Shown here in pieces: positions 8,923 through 18,045 of a stretch of DNA of 64,000 nt (the stretch's first letter is position 1; each line of letters opens with the position of its first letter). The DNA lies in assembly GCF_900156725.1 (NCBI RefSeq), contig NZ_FTOI01000006.1, forward strand, positions 124,001 through 188,000. The letters are read 5' to 3'. The notes beneath the pieces are model-generated. The model saw only the letters and a program-made list of their open reading frames with translations, did not search any database and was not told the DNA's origin. This stretch comes from Kaistella chaponensis (GTDB lineage Bacteria > Bacteroidota > Bacteroidia > Flavobacteriales > Weeksellaceae). A program made the translations under genes and the position numbers.

Positions 8923-9615
8923 TTACAGTTCACTTCCCGCTTCTATTTCATAAGGTTGCTTGTCTTTTTCAAAAATCCGAGTGAGTTGATTTCCCTCGAC
9001 TGTAATTTTGGTACCAACTTTTCGAATCCAGTTCCCTTCTCGAAGTCCAATTACTTTGGTATTATTTTGCGTTAAAAATTCTTTGATCCGCGTCTCTCTG
9101 GTTTCGCCGTTATGCTTTAAATCTGGATTAGGATCTAGATAATGCGGATTAATATTGAACGGAACCAATCCCATGGTCTCAAAACTGGGTGGATAAACAA
9201 TCGGCATATCGTTCGTCGTTTTCATATTAAGACCGCCAATATTGGAACCTGCACTGGAACCAAGATATGGTTTGCCTTTTTCTACATTTTCTTTTAAAAG
9301 CGTCATCAGGTTTTCCTCGTGTAAGGTTTTCACCAAGAGAAAAGTATTTCCGCCACCTGTAAAAAAACCTTTGGCTGATTGAATTGCTTCGGCTTTATCT
9401 TCAAACTCATGAAGTCCTTTTAATTTAATATTAATTTTTGAAAAAAATATTCTCGCGGTATTGGTGTAATCTTCGTGCGAAATTCCGCCGGGTCTTGCGA
9501 ACGGGATAAAAACAACCTCATCGATCCCGGTGAAAAGTTCCGTTATTTCCTTTTCTAAATACTCCAAATACTTCCCTCCAAAAAGTGTAGAAGTTGATGC
9601 TAAAATAATGTTCAT
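8923..9615 (-). CDS. pepE: Dipeptidase E (peptidase S51)
   Basis: 230-residue cytoplasmic serine peptidase. The nucleophile is in LGSSAGSNIGG (Ser at about 120-121), and the FFTGGGNTFLL block is typical of the S51 family, which cleaves Asp-X dipeptides. A longer open frame extends upstream, but a TATCTTTG -7 box on the minus strand at 9635-9642 places transcription start near 9630, so the ATG at 9615 is used. Monocistronic. Confidence 0.92.
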   Translation of the reverse strand: MNIILASTSTLFGGKYLEYLEKEITELFTGIDEVVFIPFARPGGISHEDYTNTARIFFSKINIKLKGLHEFEDKAEAIQSAKGFFTGGGNTFLLVKTLHEENLMTLLKENVEKGKPYLGSSAGSNIGGLNMKTTNDMPIVYPPSFETMGLVPFNINPHYLDPNPDLKHNGETRETRIKEFLTQNNTKVIGLREGNWIRKVGTKITVEGNQLTRIFEKDKQPYEIEAGSEL

Positions 9616-9634
9616 CGTAAAATCTTTATAGAAA

Positions 9635-9642
9635 CAAAGATA
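9635..9642 (-). promoter_or_regulatory. -7 box of pepE
   Basis: TATCTTTG on the minus strand, 19 bases before the pepE ATG. It decides the start codon. Confidence 0.65.
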
Positions 9643-9810
9643 TTTAATATTTCTTTCAAAAAAGACCGATGATATTCCATTATGAGTACAAAAAATTACC
9701 ACTTCAGTATTGAAAAAGATTTCAATTATTAAATTCTCAAATTAATACATGATTTTTATCAATTTTATGTTAAATTCTTAAATATTAACTTTTTTCAAAC
9801 AATATCAAAG

Positions 9811-9818
9811 TATCTTTG
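9811..9818 (+). promoter_or_regulatory. -7 box upstream of 9847
   Basis: TATCTTTG, an exact TAnnTTTG match, 28 bases before the ATG at 9847. Confidence 0.6.
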
Positions 9819-9846
9819 CATAGAAATTATAAACAAAAATATAAAG

Positions 9847-10284
9847 ATGAGTTATACAATAGTAGGTTTATTTCCGAACCAAAAATACGCAAAAGAAATA
9901 TCAGAAGGAATTGAAAAAACGGGGATTAAAAATGAAGACTATATCATTTACAAAACCCAAAAGAACAAAACAGATAAAAGCAATTTCTGGAAAAAACTCT
10001 TAGGCATCGAAAAAGCACCTGCTAAAACTGAGGTTGAAAGCCTTATCACAAGTGTTGCAATTCGAAATGAAGAAGAATTAAACAACATAAAAAAATCATT
10101 CAAAAAAAATGATGTGGTGAAAATCTATGAATTTCAGGACATGACTTTAGAGGAAGCAAAAAATTTAGATTACATAAAAAAAATTGTAGAGATAAGAGCA
10201 AAATCTCAAATTTATTCAATGCCGCAAATACCAAACGCGAGAGGAAGAATCAGCGAAGGAATCAATACTGAAGTGAAAGCATAG
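9847..10284 (+). CDS. Hypothetical protein with YflT-like N terminus
   Basis: 145-residue soluble, lysine-rich protein. Its first 35 residues (YTIVGLFPNQKYAKEISEGI...) follow the pattern of general-stress YflT/GspM domains: a beta strand with V-G-x-F, an Ala-rich helix, then a second strand after a Gly-x-x-x-x-D turn. The rest is unlike anything I recognise. No signal peptide. Single gene with its own promoter and terminator. A stress role is only a suggestion. Confidence 0.7.
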   Translation: MSYTIVGLFPNQKYAKEISEGIEKTGIKNEDYIIYKTQKNKTDKSNFWKKLLGIEKAPAKTEVESLITSVAIRNEEELNNIKKSFKKNDVVKIYEFQDMTLEEAKNLDYIKKIVEIRAKSQIYSMPQIPNARGRISEGINTEVKA

Positions 10285-10309
10285 CGCTGAAATATTTTCT
10301 AAATTCTAA

Positions 10310-10338
10310 ATCTGTACTTTTTGTGCAGATTTTTTTTG
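10310..10338 (+). terminator. Terminator
   Basis: 8-bp stem with one G-U pair (ATCTGTAC / GTGCAGAT, 10310-10317 and 10323-10330), T5 loop and an 8-base T run. Confidence 0.8.
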
Positions 10339-10445
10339 AACCTCAAATCCCTCTTCGTTCCCAAATGGAGTGTTCAGTACTTTTGAAATCATCATTTAAT
10401 AAAGATTAATCTGCAATAAAGAGGCTTTATCTCAAATACCTTTTT

Positions 10446-10453
10446 TATTTTTG
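10446..10453 (+). promoter_or_regulatory. -7 box of pheA, 4 bases from the ATG
   Basis: TATTTTTG ends 4 bases before the pheA ATG (10458). With initiation expected about 5-7 bases after the box, the transcript would start at or inside the start codon, implying a leaderless mRNA. Confidence 0.6.
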
Positions 10454-10457
10454 CTGA

Positions 10458-11297
10458 ATGAAAATTGCTTTCCTCGGTCCTCACGCAAGTTTCACGCAGT
10501 TGGCGTGTTCACAAATTTTTCCCAATAATGAATTATTGCCACAGTCGAGCATATTAGATTGCTTCAATGCGGTAAAAAATGGCGAGGCAGAAAAAGCTGT
10601 GGTTCCCCTTGAAAATTCTATTGAAGGAACTGTTTCTATGACATTGGATTACCTTTATGATTTCGAAGATATTTTTATTGAAACCGAAGCAGTGATGCCG
10701 ATTGCGCATCATTTGATGATTCATCCAAACAACCAAAATTTCAATAAAATTATTTCTCATCCGCAAGCTTTGGCGCAAACTTTTCATTTTCGGCAAAATC
10801 ATTTTAAAGACATTGAAACGCAGGATTTCAGTTCTACCTCAGCGTCGGCAAAGTTAGTGGCAGAAAATCCTCAGGAAAAATGGGCGGCAATCGCAAACTC
10901 TTATGCAGCCAAATTGTATGGTTTAAAAATCATTCATTCGGACCTTCAGGATTTTGAACAGAATCACACCAAATTTATCGTCCTCTCCAAAAAGAAAAAT
11001 ATTCTCCATTTAAACATTCCAAAAACTTCAGAAAAAACATCACTCATTGTAACACTTCCGGAAGATCATGCAGGAGGATTGCATCAGGTTTTATCGGTTT
11101 TTGCGTGGCGAAACATGAACCTTTCGAAAATCGAAAGCCGCACTTTGAAAACCGGGTTAGGAAATTACTTTTTCTTTATTAATGTTGCGAATGAATGGCA
11201 TCCTATACTATCGGAAAATGCATTGGAAGAATTAAAATCCATCGGAGCACATGTGAAATTTATCGGACACTACCACGAGTATTTGCTGGAAGGATAA
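10458..11297 (+). CDS. pheA: Prephenate dehydratase
   Basis: 279 residues. The catalytic domain (about 1-180) opens with the family motif FLGPHASFTQ and contains VVPLENSIEGTVSMTLD and the NHTKF motif (Thr-Lys-Phe in place of Thr-Arg-Phe). A C-terminal ACT domain (about 190-275) with the ESRT...N segment gives feedback control by phenylalanine. It converts prephenate to phenylpyruvate. No chorismate mutase is fused, as is usual for flavobacteria. Monocistronic. Confidence 0.95.
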   Translation: MKIAFLGPHASFTQLACSQIFPNNELLPQSSILDCFNAVKNGEAEKAVVPLENSIEGTVSMTLDYLYDFEDIFIETEAVMPIAHHLMIHPNNQNFNKIISHPQALAQTFHFRQNHFKDIETQDFSSTSASAKLVAENPQEKWAAIANSYAAKLYGLKIIHSDLQDFEQNHTKFIVLSKKKNILHLNIPKTSEKTSLIVTLPEDHAGGLHQVLSVFAWRNMNLSKIESRTLKTGLGNYFFFINVANEWHPILSENALEELKSIGAHVKFIGHYHEYLLEG

Positions 11298-11463
11298 ATG
11301 AACAAAACCCGCATTTCCCGTATTATTTCCTCGAATATTCTAAATTTTTCCGTCGCTGATTATCTTTAAAAGTTAAAATAGCATTTTACCGGAACGAAGA
11401 TATGATCGCTAAAAAAATCTGACAATCAAAGAGATAGTTGTTCGATTTTATAAAATTAACACC

Positions 11464-12741
11464 TTAATATTTTCCGTTCCACTTCTTTTTCAGTTCGGCG
11501 GCAATTTTATTTTCGGTCGTATTATTTCCTGGTTCATAGAATTTTGTTCCTTTAATTTCTTCGGGCAGAAATTCTAAATCCACAAAATTTCCTTCGTGTG
11601 CATGCGCATAACCGTAATCTTTTCCGTAATTTAAATCTTTCATCAATTTAGTCGGGGCATTTCGCAAGTGTAAAGGAACGGGCAGATTCCCAGTCTTTTT
11701 CACGAAAGAGATGGCATCGTTGATCGCGGTGTAAGTTGAATTACTTTTAGGAGAAACCGCCAAATAAACCGCAGTTTCGCTTAAAATTATTCGAGCTTCC
11801 GGATTTCCAATAATATTGATCGCCTGAAAGCAATTATTAGCCATGATCAATGCGTTCGGATTTGCCAAACCAATATCTTCCGAAGCTAAGATTAACATTC
11901 TTCTCGCAATAAATTTGATATCTTCTCCACCAACCAACATTCGAGCGAGCCAATACACCGTACCATTTGGATCGGAACCGCGCATCGATTTGATGAAGGC
12001 GGAAATAATATCATAATGTTGCTCTCCATTTTTATCATAAAGCGCCATTGTTTCCTGTAAAACATCGAGCACATCTTGGTTGGAAATTTCTATTTTATCA
12101 GAATTTTTAAATTGATTCAAAACATTCTCAACCGAGTTGATCAACTTTCTCGCGTCACCGCCAGAATATTGAATGAAAGCTTCTTTCTCTATTAGTTTAA
12201 AAGCAGTCTTTTCAAATTCGTTGTATTTTTTTAATGTAATCTCCGCCAATTCTTCTAATTTTTCGAAAGTAAGGGATTTCAAAACATACACCTGACTTCT
12301 CGAGAGGAGCGCAGAAACTACTTCGAAACTGGGATTTTCTGTAGTTGCACCAATCAACACGATCCAGCCTTTCTCTACTGCATGGAGCAAAGAATCCTGC
12401 TGCGATTTATTGAACCGGTGAATTTCATCAATAAATAAAATGGGTGATTTACCAGAAAAAAGATTTTGTTTTTTTGCTTCTTCGATCACTTCCCGTACTT
12501 CTTTAACGCCAGAAGAAACCGCGGAAAGTTTAAAAAATTTCCGACGCGATTTTTCAGAAATAATTTCTGCCAAAGTTGTTTTTCCAGTTCCTGGTGGTCC
12601 CCAAAGAATTAAAGAACTGAGTGTGTCATTCTCTATCATTTTGCGAATCGTGCCAGTTTTCCCGGTCAAATGTTCTTGTCCCAAAACTTCATCTAAATTT
12701 TGTGGGCGCATTTTTTCGGCAAGTGGAATGGTAGAATTCAA
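11464..12741 (-). CDS. rarA: Replication-associated recombination protein A (AAA+ ATPase)
   Basis: 425 residues, homologous to RarA/MgsA and eukaryotic WRNIP1, which act at stalled replication forks. Walker [13 protein letters not shown] (about 47-58) and Walker [11 protein letters not shown] are followed by the tetramerisation domain ([23 protein letters not shown]...) and the C-terminal HLRNAPT block. The N-terminal [13 protein letters not shown] matches the family, so the start must be the TTG at 12741; no ATG is available upstream in frame. A TAAATTTG -7 box on the minus strand lies at 12809-12816. Confidence 0.93.
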   Translation of the reverse strand: MNSTIPLAEKMRPQNLDEVLGQEHLTGKTGTIRKMIENDTLSSLILWGPPGTGKTTLAEIISEKSRRKFFKLSAVSSGVKEVREVIEEAKKQNLFSGKSPILFIDEIHRFNKSQQDSLLHAVEKGWIVLIGATTENPSFEVVSALLSRSQVYVLKSLTFEKLEELAEITLKKYNEFEKTAFKLIEKEAFIQYSGGDARKLINSVENVLNQFKNSDKIEISNQDVLDVLQETMALYDKNGEQHYDIISAFIKSMRGSDPNGTVYWLARMLVGGEDIKFIARRMLILASEDIGLANPNALIMANNCFQAINIIGNPEARIILSETAVYLAVSPKSNSTYTAINDAISFVKKTGNLPVPLHLRNAPTKLMKDLNYGKDYGYAHAHEGNFVDLEFLPEEIKGTKFYEPGNNTTENKIAAELKKKWNGKY

Positions 12742-12808
12742 AATAAATGGTTGATGTTTTTGGCTGGAAGAAATGGATCCAGAAATAAGTTTAATAAGAA
12801 ACGTAGAA

Positions 12809-12835
12809 CAAATTTAAACTATTTCGTTATTTTTG
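12809..12835. promoter_or_regulatory. Divergent promoters of rarA (-) and yidD (+)
   Basis: Minus strand TAAATTTG at 12809-12816 (rarA) and plus strand TATTTTTG at 12828-12835 (yidD), only 11 bases apart, so polymerases on the two would compete. The yidD box ends 7 bases before its ATG, giving a nearly leaderless transcript. Confidence 0.6.
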
Positions 12836-12842
12836 CAACTGC

Positions 12843-13079
12843 ATGTTCAATAAAATCATCACATTTCCATTGGTTGTTCTGATAAAAATTTATCAGTGGT
12901 TCATCTCACCCTTACTCCCAGATCATTGCCGATATGAACCAACCTGCTCCAGCTACATGGTAGAAGCACTTCGTAATCATGGACCCATCAAAGGTCTTTG
13001 GTTAGGTTCAAAGCGAATTTCGAGATGTCATCCGTGGGGAGGTCATGGTTATGATCCAGTTCCGCCGAAAAAAAAATAG
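12843..13079 (+). CDS. yidD: Membrane protein insertion efficiency factor YidD
   Basis: 78 residues with the full YidD pattern: an N-terminal amphipathic helix ([20 protein letters not shown]), then the three conserved Cys in [11 protein letters not shown] and [14 protein letters not shown]. It sits at the inner membrane and assists YidC/Sec insertion. The usual rnpA-yidC context is absent, which is common in flavobacteria. lgt follows 86 bases downstream. Confidence 0.95.
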   Translation: MFNKIITFPLVVLIKIYQWFISPLLPDHCRYEPTCSSYMVEALRNHGPIKGLWLGSKRISRCHPWGGHGYDPVPPKKK

Positions 13080-13165
13080 CCCGGGATTTTCATTTTAATT
13101 AATGAAAAAATGGTTTTTTACATGATACATGCGCTTTTGAATACTAAATTTTTGAATTAAATTAT

Positions 13166-14035
13166 ATGCTGACGTTTTTATACTCAACTTGGGATCCTTC
13201 CACTGGAATACATTTAGGTCCTGTTACGCTACATTACTACAGTTTGATGTTTATCTTCGCCTTTGGTTTGGGTTACATGATCATGACTAAAATTTATAAG
13301 ATCGATAACGTCAACGTGAAATATGTAGAACCACTTTTCACCTGGACTTTGATTGGAACTATTCTGGGAGCAAGGATAGGACATGTTGTTTTTTATCAGC
13401 CAGAACTTTTCAAGGAAGATTTTTGGTCCGTATTTTTGCCTATTCAAACAAATCCTACCTTTAAATTTACAGGATTTTCTGGATTAGCAAGTCATGGAGC
13501 GACGATTGCATTAATTTTCACCACCTTATATTATTCGTTTAAAATCATCCATAAAAATCCTTTTTGGGTGTATGACAGAATTGGGATTGCTGTTGCTTTG
13601 GGAGGAGCATTTGTCAGAATTGGGAACTTTTTCAATTCAGAAATTATTGGAAAAGCGGCGCCAGAAAATTCTCCATTTGCGGTTTTGTTTCCACAACAGA
13701 GTTCGGAATACGGAGCAATTGTACCAAGATATCCTACTCAACTTTTTGAAGCAACCGGATATTTTTTACTTTTTGTCTTATTGTGGATTTTGTACCGGTA
13801 CACCAAGAAAAAATACCAACAAGGTTGGCTCTTTGGATTGTTCTTTATAATTTTATGGGCAGTTCGGTTTTTCGTAGAGTATCTAAAAGAACCGCAAGGC
13901 GATGAATTTATTCAATTTGCAGGTTTAAATACGGGACAAATCCTTTCAATACCATTTATGATTGCAGGATTTGTGATCATGTTTACGTCAAAAAACCGAA
14001 TGATTTCAGAAGAAGAAAACGAAAAACCCGATTAA
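13166..14035 (+). CDS. lgt: Prolipoprotein diacylglyceryl transferase
   Basis: 289-residue inner-membrane enzyme with about seven membrane segments. It attaches diacylglycerol to the lipobox Cys of prolipoproteins. The GFSGLASHGA block contains the catalytic His, and the family signature RIGNFFNSEIIG (Arg, Asn, Asn, Glu) is intact. It should process the lipoproteins encoded in this window (4179, 34952, 35778). Convergent with the NAD(P)HX repair gene over a shared terminator. Confidence 0.96.
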   Translation: MLTFLYSTWDPSTGIHLGPVTLHYYSLMFIFAFGLGYMIMTKIYKIDNVNVKYVEPLFTWTLIGTILGARIGHVVFYQPELFKEDFWSVFLPIQTNPTFKFTGFSGLASHGATIALIFTTLYYSFKIIHKNPFWVYDRIGIAVALGGAFVRIGNFFNSEIIGKAAPENSPFAVLFPQQSSEYGAIVPRYPTQLFEATGYFLLFVLLWILYRYTKKKYQQGWLFGLFFIILWAVRFFVEYLKEPQGDEFIQFAGLNTGQILSIPFMIAGFVIMFTSKNRMISEEENEKPD

Positions 14036-14053
14036 TTTTTAAAAAAATCATTT

Positions 14054-14085
14054 AATCCTTTCAATCATTTTGAAAGGATTTTTTT
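14054..14085. terminator. Terminator shared by lgt and the NAD(P)HX repair gene
   Basis: Perfect 11-bp stem (AATCCTTTCAA / TTGAAAGGATT, 14054-14064 and 14070-14080), then a T run that reaches the stop codon of the convergent gene. Confidence 0.85.
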
Positions 14086-15577
14086 ATGCCAAAGATTTAA
14101 AAACCATTCCCAATTCATTGATTAAATCAGTTGGAAGCATGGCTTCTTTAGAAAATTTCTCTGCTGCCAAATCACCTGCTTTTCCGTGCAACCAAACGCC
14201 AAAAATTGCGGCATCTTTAGAGGAATAATTTTGAGCTAAAAGTGAAGTGATGATTCCCAGCAAAGCATCGCCACTTCCTCCTTTTGCCATTCCTGAGTTT
14301 CCGGTAATATTGTAGAAAACGTCTTTTTCAGGCGTGATAATTTGGGTATGATGGTCTTTTAAAACAATATAAATACCAAGTTCAGCCGCTTTTTCTCTGG
14401 CTAATTCAACTCTATCAAAAGAGTTTTCTGTTATACCAAAAAGTCGTTCAAACTCTTTTGGGTGTGGTGTGATGATAGAGTTTTCGGGAATTCTCGCTAA
14501 AAACTGAGAATGCCTCGAAATAATATTGAGGGCATCTGCATCTAGAACCATTGGTTGATCGCAACTTTTTAAAAAATCCAAAAAAGCAGATTCTGTATCG
14601 GTATTGATTCCCAAACTAGGACCTATTCCTACAACCGTATCATGATCAATCTGGAAACGATCATGATGGTTTTCGCCTCCATATAAATAGATCGCTTCTG
14701 GACAAGAAGTCTGCAAAATTTCATAGCCACATTTCGGAGCATGAACAAAAGTAAGCCCACTTCCCGTTTTCAGTGCAGCTTTCACTGCCAAAACCGCCGC
14801 TCCTACTCTACCAAAACTTCCTGCGATTATGGTAGTTTTGCCAAAATTTCCTTTATGGGAAAACTCACTTCTAGTCTTATAAATACGGTGAATCAATAGA
14901 TCATCGATCACATAATCACTTGTAATTTCATCCTGGATAAATTCCTCACTCAACGAAATATCTAAAATATGAACTTTGCCACAGTAAATACCTGTTTCAG
15001 GATGTAGAAACGTTTTTTTCCAAAACTGAAAACTTAAGGTTTCATCTGCTTTAAAAATGACTGTTTGATCAGTGATCATTTGATCCGCCAATAATCCTGA
15101 TGGCATATCGATGGACACTTTAGGAAGTTTCACACCATTAAGAAAAGTAATGAGATCAACTTCTTTCTTATTGGTTCTCCGGTTTAGGCCGGTTCCGAAA
15201 ACCGCATCAATAATAACGGCATTTTCTTTAAAATTAAAAGTTGCAGCATCATTAAAATCAAATATGTCTATTCCTGAAATCTGCTTAATTTTCTTAAGGT
15301 TGCTTGCAGCATCTTTAGAAAAGTTTTCATTTTCGTTTAAGAAAACAGTAATATCAAATCCATTGTGATACATTATTTTAGCCAAGGCAAAACCGCCACC
15401 ACCATTATTTCCGTTTCCACAAAAAATATAGAAATTCTCTTTTTCTTTAAATTTATTTGAAATCCAGTTGACACAGGAATCAGCTACTCTCTGCATCAAA
15501 TTCAGAGAATAGATCGGTTCGTTCTTAATTGTGAACGAATCACAATTCTTAATTTGTTGTGCTGAAAATATTTTCAC
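14084..15577 (-). CDS. nnr: Bifunctional NAD(P)H-hydrate epimerase / ADP-dependent dehydratase
   Basis: 497-residue fusion. The N-terminal epimerase domain (about 1-215; CGNGNNGGGG, DAVFGTGL, SIDMPSGL) interconverts R- and S-NAD(P)HX. The C-terminal ribokinase-like dehydratase domain (about 225-497; GSFGRVGAAVLA, LDADALN, GGSGDALLG) restores NAD(P)H using ADP. The start is a GTG (15577); the family N terminus KIFSAQQI confirms it. A TATTTTTG -7 box on the minus strand at 15742-15749 could be its promoter, with a long leader. Confidence 0.94.
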   Translation of the reverse strand: MKIFSAQQIKNCDSFTIKNEPIYSLNLMQRVADSCVNWISNKFKEKENFYIFCGNGNNGGGGFALAKIMYHNGFDITVFLNENENFSKDAASNLKKIKQISGIDIFDFNDAATFNFKENAVIIDAVFGTGLNRRTNKKEVDLITFLNGVKLPKVSIDMPSGLLADQMITDQTVIFKADETLSFQFWKKTFLHPETGIYCGKVHILDISLSEEFIQDEITSDYVIDDLLIHRIYKTRSEFSHKGNFGKTTIIAGSFGRVGAAVLAVKAALKTGSGLTFVHAPKCGYEILQTSCPEAIYLYGGENHHDRFQIDHDTVVGIGPSLGINTDTESAFLDFLKSCDQPMVLDADALNIISRHSQFLARIPENSIITPHPKEFERLFGITENSFDRVELAREKAAELGIYIVLKDHHTQIITPEKDVFYNITGNSGMAKGGSGDALLGIITSLLAQNYSSKDAAIFGVWLHGKAGDLAAEKFSKEAMLPTDLINELGMVFKSLA

Positions 15578-15889
15578 TTGATAAAATCACTTGTGTTGTT
15601 ATAAAAATACGATGAGAAAATTACTTTTTTTAATTAAAAATACAACTATGTAGCTGAATATCAATCCAATAAAAAAACCTAATCAATTCTCGTTAAAAAT
15701 ACGAAATTAGTTTAAAATTTCAAGAAAAAATAACATTATCGCAAAAATAAAAAATAACCGTATGAAAACACTTTTGCTTAAATGTTGATTTGCGGTTAAA
15801 TTCAGTTAAATCATTTCATTTCAGCGAGTAAAGTACTCTATTTAATTAAAATTTCATATTTTTACCGAACAATAAAAAAAATTAATATT
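15578..15889. other. Divergent intergenic region, nnr / mscL
   Basis: 312 AT-rich bases. A minus-strand TATTTTTG lies at 15742-15749, and an inverted pair AACCG ... CGGTT frames 15755-15798. For mscL, only the imperfect TATTTTTA near 15856 resembles a -7 box. Nothing else recognised. Confidence 0.5.
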
Positions 15890-16258
15890 ATGGGACTAGT
15901 ACAAGAATTTAAAGATTTTGCAATCAAAGGAAATGTGGTTGAATTAGCAGTTGCGGTAATTATTGGTAAAGCTTTTGGCGATATCGTTAATTCGTTAGTG
16001 GCAGATGTTATCACGCCACTTTTACTTAATCCAGCAATGAAAGTTGCAGGAGCCGAAAACATCAAGGAATTAGCTTGGAATGGCGTAACTTATGGGAATT
16101 TCATCTCCTCAATTATTAACTTCTTATGCATTGCGATTGTGCTTTTCTTAATGATTAAAGGAATTAACAAAATGAAAAAACCAGCAGAAGCTGCACCAGC
16201 AGGACCTTCTTCTACAGATGCATTATTAATGGAAATTAGAGATTCATTAAAAAAATAA
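15890..16258 (+). CDS. mscL: Large-conductance mechanosensitive channel
   Basis: 122 residues, two transmembrane helices: TM1 in the highly conserved FKDFAIKGNVVELAVAVIIG segment lining the pore, and TM2 around 70-92. A periplasmic loop lies between, and the Ala/Pro linker plus the C-terminal helix (ALLMEIRDSLKK) form the cytoplasmic bundle. It opens under membrane tension to release solutes during hypo-osmotic shock. Single gene with its own terminator. Confidence 0.97.
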   Translation: MGLVQEFKDFAIKGNVVELAVAVIIGKAFGDIVNSLVADVITPLLLNPAMKVAGAENIKELAWNGVTYGNFISSIINFLCIAIVLFLMIKGINKMKKPAEAAPAGPSSTDALLMEIRDSLKK

Positions 16259-16284
16259 GTCATAAAAATTTCTCGAAAAACAGT

Positions 16285-16315
16285 AAAACCCGAAAAAATT
16301 TTTCGGGTTTTTTCG
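16285..16315 (+). terminator. mscL terminator
   Basis: Stem AAAACCCGAAA / TTTCGGGTTTT (16285-16295 and 16301-16311), then T6 to 16313. Confidence 0.85.
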
Positions 16316-16326
16316 TGAAATGACCT

Positions 16327-16363
16327 AAAAAAAAGAACGAATCTTTCGAAGCGTTCCTTTTTT
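16327..16363 (-). terminator. serA-side terminator
   Basis: AAAAAGAACG pairs with CGTTCCTTTTT around an inner CTTTCGAAG palindrome. Lies 16 bases beyond the stop of the minus-strand dehydrogenase and is followed, on that strand, by a U run. Confidence 0.65.
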
Positions 16364-16378
16364 TATATCAATTCATTT

Positions 16379-17338
16379 CTAATGAACTTGCAGAATACTG
16401 CAAATTTGTTCTGCTAAAGAAAGTCCGATTCGATCTTGCGCTTCCAAAGTTGAAGCTCCTGTATGTGGAGTCATTGAAATTTTAGCGTGGTTCAAAATTT
16501 CTTTTGAAGGAGTGGGTTCGTTGATAAAAACATCTAAACCTGCGAAAGCAACTTTCCCTGAATTTAAAGAGGAGACCAAAGCTTTTTCGTCAATTACACC
16601 ACCTCTGGAGCAGTTCACGATGGCAACTCCATTTTTCATCATTTCAAATTCTTTTTCCCCAATCATGTATCCTTCTTTCTGCGCCGGAACGTGAAGCGTG
16701 ATAAAGTCTGCATGTTTCAAAACACCTTCAATCGGTTCTGTTTCGATATCAACATTGATGAATTGGTTGTTATAAAATTTCACTTTGATGCTTGCTCTTC
16801 CGACATTGCTGTCGGCTGCGATTACTCTCATTCCCAAACCTAGTGCAATTCTCGCAACTTCTTGTCCGATTCTTCCCATCCCAACAATTCCGATGGTTTT
16901 CCCACGAAGTTCCATTCCTTTTTCGTACGATTTTTTCAATTTTGCGAATTCAGAATCACCGAAAAGTGGCATTTTTCTATTTGAATCCTGCAAAAATCTT
17001 GCGCCAGAAAATAAATGAGCAAAAACAAGTTCAGCCACAGATTCTGAAGAAGCTGAAGGAGTATTGATGACATGAATATTTTTTGAACGTGCATAATCAA
17101 CGTCAATATTATCCATTCCTACTCCACCTCTACCGATAATTTCTAAGGATGGACAAGCATCAATCAAGTCTTTTCTTACTGTAGTTGCACTTCTTACAAG
17201 AACCGTCTTAATTTTGTTTTCATTGATGTAGTCAATCAAAAATTCCTGTGGAACTTTATTGGTAATCACCTCAAATCCTTTTGCAGTTAAGGCATCAATT
17301 CCAGATTGGTCTAAACCGTCGTTTGCTAATACTTTCAT
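16379..17338 (-). CDS. serA: D-2-hydroxyacid dehydrogenase (3-phosphoglycerate dehydrogenase-like)
   Basis: 319 residues. NAD-binding motif GIVGMGRIGQEVA (about 148-160); catalytic Arg in NCSRGGVID, Glu in the NEPTP region and His in MTPHTGAST are all present. It is short and lacks the C-terminal ACT/ASB regulatory domains of E. coli SerA, so feedback by serine is not expected. Role: probably the first step of serine synthesis, but substrate specificity cannot be read from sequence. The ATG is 3 bases after the HAD phosphatase stop, so the two genes are one operon. Confidence 0.88.
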   Translation of the reverse strand: MKVLANDGLDQSGIDALTAKGFEVITNKVPQEFLIDYINENKIKTVLVRSATTVRKDLIDACPSLEIIGRGGVGMDNIDVDYARSKNIHVINTPSASSESVAELVFAHLFSGARFLQDSNRKMPLFGDSEFAKLKKSYEKGMELRGKTIGIVGMGRIGQEVARIALGLGMRVIAADSNVGRASIKVKFYNNQFINVDIETEPIEGVLKHADFITLHVPAQKEGYMIGEKEFEMMKNGVAIVNCSRGGVIDEKALVSSLNSGKVAFAGLDVFINEPTPSKEILNHAKISMTPHTGASTLEAQDRIGLSLAEQICSILQVH

Positions 17339-17341
17339 AAA

Positions 17342-17743
17342 CTAATCTTCAAAAACTTCTATTGTTACCTGTTTTTCTACCATATCGGTGAATTTTCCTT
17401 TGTATCTGGTTGCTTTTACCAAGTGATTATCAATCCAGTGGTAATTTCCACCTCTAGGTTTTCCACAAAGAACACTGTGATATTTAAAGCCGTGTTTATC
17501 GAGCCAATCTATCGTAATTTGTTTTAAATTTTCCGTACGGGAAGTAAAATAACAAATAATATGACCTTGATCGTACCATCTGTTAATGGTTTCCAAAGCA
17601 TCCGGATATGGAATACAATCAACCATTCTTTCCGGTTCTTCATTCGGAACATCATCGGTAATTGTGCCATCAATATCAATCAAATAATTCTTTATATCAC
17701 CCTTTAACATGGGACTTAAGTGATCTTTATATTCTAATTCCAT
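17342..17743 (-). CDS. HAD-superfamily phosphatase
   Basis: 133-residue protein with HAD motif I LIDIDGTITDD (Asp23 nucleophile, Asp25), motif II in YFTSRTEN, and a late acidic/His block HWIDNHLVKATRY that may bind substrate. The cap is minimal. Homologues are often labelled phosphoheptose isomerase without good reason. Directly upstream of the serA-like gene, 3 bases apart, which suggests a phosphorylated serine-pathway or related intermediate as substrate; that is inference only. Its -7 box sits inside a palindrome (17756-17775). Confidence 0.8.
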   Translation of the reverse strand: MELEYKDHLSPMLKGDIKNYLIDIDGTITDDVPNEEPERMVDCIPYPDALETINRWYDQGHIICYFTSRTENLKQITIDWLDKHGFKYHSVLCGKPRGGNYHWIDNHLVKATRYKGKFTDMVEKQVTIEVFED

Positions 17744-17755
17744 CGTTTAAAATTT

Positions 17756-17775
17756 AAGTTGCAAAATTACAACTT
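17756..17775 (-). promoter_or_regulatory. -7 box enclosed in a 6-bp inverted repeat
   Basis: AAGTTG (17756-17761) and CAACTT (17770-17775) flank CAAAATTA exactly; read on the minus strand the centre is TAATTTTG, an exact TAnnTTTG match. Position, 13 bases upstream of the HAD gene ATG, suits both promoter and repressor site. Confidence 0.55.
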
Positions 17776-18031
17776 TTCATTGGTTTGCAGCGTATTATAT
17801 TGGATTTCTAAAAATATTTGAGACAATGCATCTCTACTGCGAACTTCTCTTCACTTCAATCCAACTTTATATTTCAATACCTGATTGCATTTCCCGTAAT
17901 TAATACTTTACGAAATCCCGGAATTCCAGTTCAATGTCATTTATAGCGCACTAAAAAATCAAAAACTTACCTAATTTTTTTTTTCTACGATAAATTTATC
18001 TTAAAAATTTTACCACCTTACTTATTAAACT

Positions 18032-18039
18032 TATTTTTG
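18032..18039 (+). promoter_or_regulatory. -7 box of idi, 6 bases from the ATG
   Basis: TATTTTTG ends at 18039 and the ATG is at 18046, so the mRNA should be leaderless or have a leader of one or two bases. Confidence 0.6.
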
Positions 18040-18045
18040 TGTGAT

